Shown here one piece after another: positions 6,391 through 7,674 of a stretch of DNA of 7,674 nt (position 1 is its first letter; the number at the start of each line of letters is the position of its first letter). The position numbers and the translations under genes are program-made. Under the pieces are notes generated by a model that did no database searches, had not been told where the DNA came from, and was given only the letters and a program-made list of their open reading frames with translations. The stretch is from contig MNYA01000468.1 of NCBI GenBank assembly GCA_001872985.1, positions 1 through 7,674 of the forward strand, in the 5' to 3' direction. The stretch comes from a bacterium CG2_30_54_10. GTDB taxonomy: Bacteria; Muiribacteriota; Ozemobacteria; Ozemobacterales; Ozemobacteraceae.

Positions 6391-7280
6391 TTTCCTCGTG
6401 GGTGCGACCTGCCGTGAATCTCCTTGAGATCGTTGGATGTGAGATGTGTGTAAATCTGCGTCGTGGCAATATCCACGTGTCCCAGCATCTCCTGAACAAC
6501 CAGAATTCCGGCCCCACCTTCGAGCATGTGGGTTGCGCATGAGTGGCGAAGGGCATGGGGTGAAAGTTGGCGGGTAATTCCGGCTTTCAACGCATATTTG
6601 CGAACTATTTTCCAGACCCCCATCCGCGAGAGTGGTTTTCCCTGAAGGTTCAAGAAAAGAGCCCGCTGGGTTATATTTCTTACGAGCAGATGGCGGCCTT
6701 TCAAAAGAAACTCGTCGACCGCCGCCAAAGCAAAACCCCCGACAGGAAGAACCCGCTCCCGACCGCCTTTTCCGACGACAAAAAGGAATTCGCCCTCACG
6801 ATGCAGGCTTCCCATTTCCAGCCCGATCAACTCAGATTCGCGGATACCGGTCGCATAGAGAATCTCGAGTATTGCTTTGTCCCGCAGCCCGAGGGGGGTT
6901 GCTGGAAAGGCTTGTCCGAGAAGTTTATTAACTTCGGAAATTGAAAAAAACCTGGGAAGAGGCCGGCCGATCTTGGGGCGTTGGATAACACGGGTCGGAT
7001 CCTCGGAAATCCGACCTTCACGAAGAAGAAAGCGGAAAAAACCTCTCAAGGCCGAAGCCTTACGTGCTATCGACCTTGAAGCCAGGCACTGATCGTGCAA
7101 CTGAACCATGAAAAGAGTGATCGGAGTTTCCAAACCTGGTTCGATTGGACTCCGCATTTTTCCATCAAGAAAGTTCAGAAAGTCCTGAAGATCTTTTCTG
7201 TATGCTTCCAAGGAATTAGGCCGCAGACCTTTCTCGATGGAAAGGTAGGCCATATACTGTTCGAGGATTTCGGTCTCCAT
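6387..7280 (-). CDS. xerD: Tyrosine recombinase, XerC/XerD family (XerD-like)
   Basis: A 297-residue site-specific recombinase of the family that resolves chromosome dimers at dif. The N-terminal SAM-like DNA-binding domain spans about 1-90 and the catalytic domain about 110-297. All catalytic residues are visible: R147 (ATGIRESE), K171 (VGKGGRER), H242 and R245 (PHALRH), H268 (LGHVD) and nucleophile Y277 (QIYTHL). Length and residue spacing closely match the ~298-residue E. coli XerD, and the C-terminal HPRGK resembles the XerD tail. Start choice: the ATG at 7280 is preceded by AGGAG with five-base spacing. An in-frame ATG at 7295, with GGAG seven bases upstream, would add five residues. Its stop overlaps the next gene's ATG. 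No dif site or partner xer gene is in the window, so a role other than dimer resolution (mobile element or integron-like) is not excluded but is less likely given the canonical length. Confidence 0.93.
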   Translation of the reverse strand: METEILEQYMAYLSIEKGLRPNSLEAYRKDLQDFLNFLDGKMRSPIEPGLETPITLFMVQLHDQCLASRSIARKASALRGFFRFLLREGRISEDPTRVIQRPKIGRPLPRFFSISEVNKLLGQAFPATPLGLRDKAILEILYATGIRESELIGLEMGSLHREGEFLFVVGKGGRERVLPVGGFALAAVDEFLLKGRHLLVRNITQRALFLNLQGKPLSRMGVWKIVRKYALKAGITRQLSPHALRHSCATHMLEGGAGILVVQEMLGHVDIATTQIYTHLTSNDLKEIHGRSHPRGK

Positions 7281-7285
7281 TTGCG

Positions 7286-7290
7286 CTCCT
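7286..7290 (-). promoter_or_regulatory. Ribosome binding site deciding the xer start
   Basis: AGGAG lies five bases upstream of the ATG at 7280. A second GGAG (7306-7303) precedes the alternative ATG at 7295 by seven bases, so two nested starts are both plausible. The shorter one gives the family-typical length. Confidence 0.55.
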
Positions 7291-7413
7291 GACATTTCTG
7301 TTCTCCATGTATCGGAAAATTGGAGAGAATCCCGAACGAGGGTGCGCGGGGACGCTGGTAACTTCTCAATTAGTCCGGGCAAAAAAGTCGGTTTTTTAAA
7401 AGTTGGTTATCAC

Positions 7414-7482
7414 CGTCATTCCCGCGAAGACGAGAATCCAGCCTAATCCAAAGCCTGGATGCCCGCCACCGCAGGAATGACG
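7414..7482. repeat. Palindromic intergenic element (CGTCATTCC... type)
   Basis: CGTCATTCC (7414-7422) mirrors GGAATGACG (7474-7482), with a further inner match of AATCCAG (7435-7441) to CTGGAT (7455-7460). The outer sequence closely resembles the palindromic CGTCATTCCCGCGAA repeat family scattered between genes in many bacteria. A hexamer GGTTAT flanks it on both sides (7405-7410 and 7495-7500), possibly by chance. It lies upstream of the recombinase gene and encodes nothing. Confidence 0.75.
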
Positions 7483-7507
7483 AAAATTTTCCGGGGTTAT
7501 TGAAAAG

Positions 7508-7652
7508 TGGTAAGAGTTTAGCGGTTTGAAATAAGAAAGACGAAGAAAGCTGGGGAAACGAAAAAATAGAAAATTAAGGAAAGGATTTTTTTGCCGCAGA
7601 TAAACGCGGATTAACGCAGATCTGGAGGGGAAGGAAAGAAAGTAAGAGTTTA
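7508..7652 (-). repeat. Dispersed ~140 bp intergenic repeat, copy B (inverted relative to copy A)
   Basis: This is the second copy of the element at 14-154, in opposite orientation. It has the 52-bp identical core at 7576-7627 and the 18-bp identical end at 7508-7525. GTAAGAGTTTA occurs at both borders in direct orientation (7510-7520 and 7642-7652), 132 bp apart, and a variant GTAAGTGTTTAGC follows at 7654-7666. The boundary motif may therefore be part of a longer tandem arrangement continuing off the window. With the palindromic element next to it, this accounts for the 394 bp upstream of the recombinase; no gene is seen there. Confidence 0.8.
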
Positions 7653-7674
7653 GGTAAGTGTTTAGCCTGCTGAA

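Noticed and set aside
5756..6427. A 223-codon plus-strand open frame
   Set aside because: It is the antisense of the low-complexity linker and signal-peptide region of the outer-membrane protein; the GC-skewed repeats keep this frame open.
6391..6540. Longer start (ATG at 6540) for the outer-membrane protein
   Set aside because: The extra 50 residues overlap the catalytic end of the recombinase and would bury the signal peptide inside the protein.
7281..7674. A dif recombination site next to the Xer gene
   Set aside because: No pair of 11-bp arms with a 6-bp centre resembling known dif sites was found; the palindrome at 7414-7482 belongs to a common dispersed repeat type.

Overview
The window reads as a chromosomal segment of a Gram-negative bacterium, probably from an uncultured or poorly sampled lineage. 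An outer membrane is implied by a long beta-strand-rich protein that has a signal peptide and ends in Phe. The intergenic DNA carries several families of dispersed palindromic or tandem repeats, as is common in environmental genomes. I cannot assign a phylum from sequence alone. All supported genes lie on the minus strand, so the text below runs from high to low coordinates.

From right to left: 7281-7674 holds a palindromic element with CGTCATTCC/GGAATGACG ends and one copy of a ~140 bp dispersed repeat. A tyrosine recombinase of the XerC/XerD family (7280-6387) follows with all six catalytic residues. It overlaps by 4 bp (ATGA) a 1026-residue predicted outer-membrane beta-barrel protein (6390-3310) with a Pro/Ala/Lys/Ser-rich N-terminal linker. 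Next comes the most striking object, a 1.1 kb non-coding gene (3168-2055). It has an rRNA-grade sigma70 promoter, a strong intrinsic terminator, and long-range helices that pair the extreme 5' and 3' ends. Below it are a 277-residue secreted protein of unknown family (1924-1091) and a secreted ankyrin-repeat protein (1091-345) joined by a TAATG stop/start overlap. A MITE-like inverted-repeat element (191-344) abuts the ankyrin stop codon. A second, inverted copy of the ~140 bp dispersed repeat (14-154) closes the left end.

The candidate undescribed system is the large structured RNA. The predicted start base (3168) is also the first base of a perfect 13-bp closing helix with 2098-2110. A nested 10-bp helix (3135-3144 with 2121-2130) and a 6-bp helix (2985-2990 with 2141-2146) lie inside it, with local hairpins capped by GAAA, GCAA and UUCG loops. 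This is the architecture of the 'giant ornate' bacterial RNAs (OLE, GOLLD and ROOL are the named examples). I do not recognise the sequence as any of these, nor as rRNA, RNase P RNA, tmRNA, SRP RNA or a group I/II intron. Its neighbours are predicted envelope or exported proteins, which may be a functional hint or coincidence.
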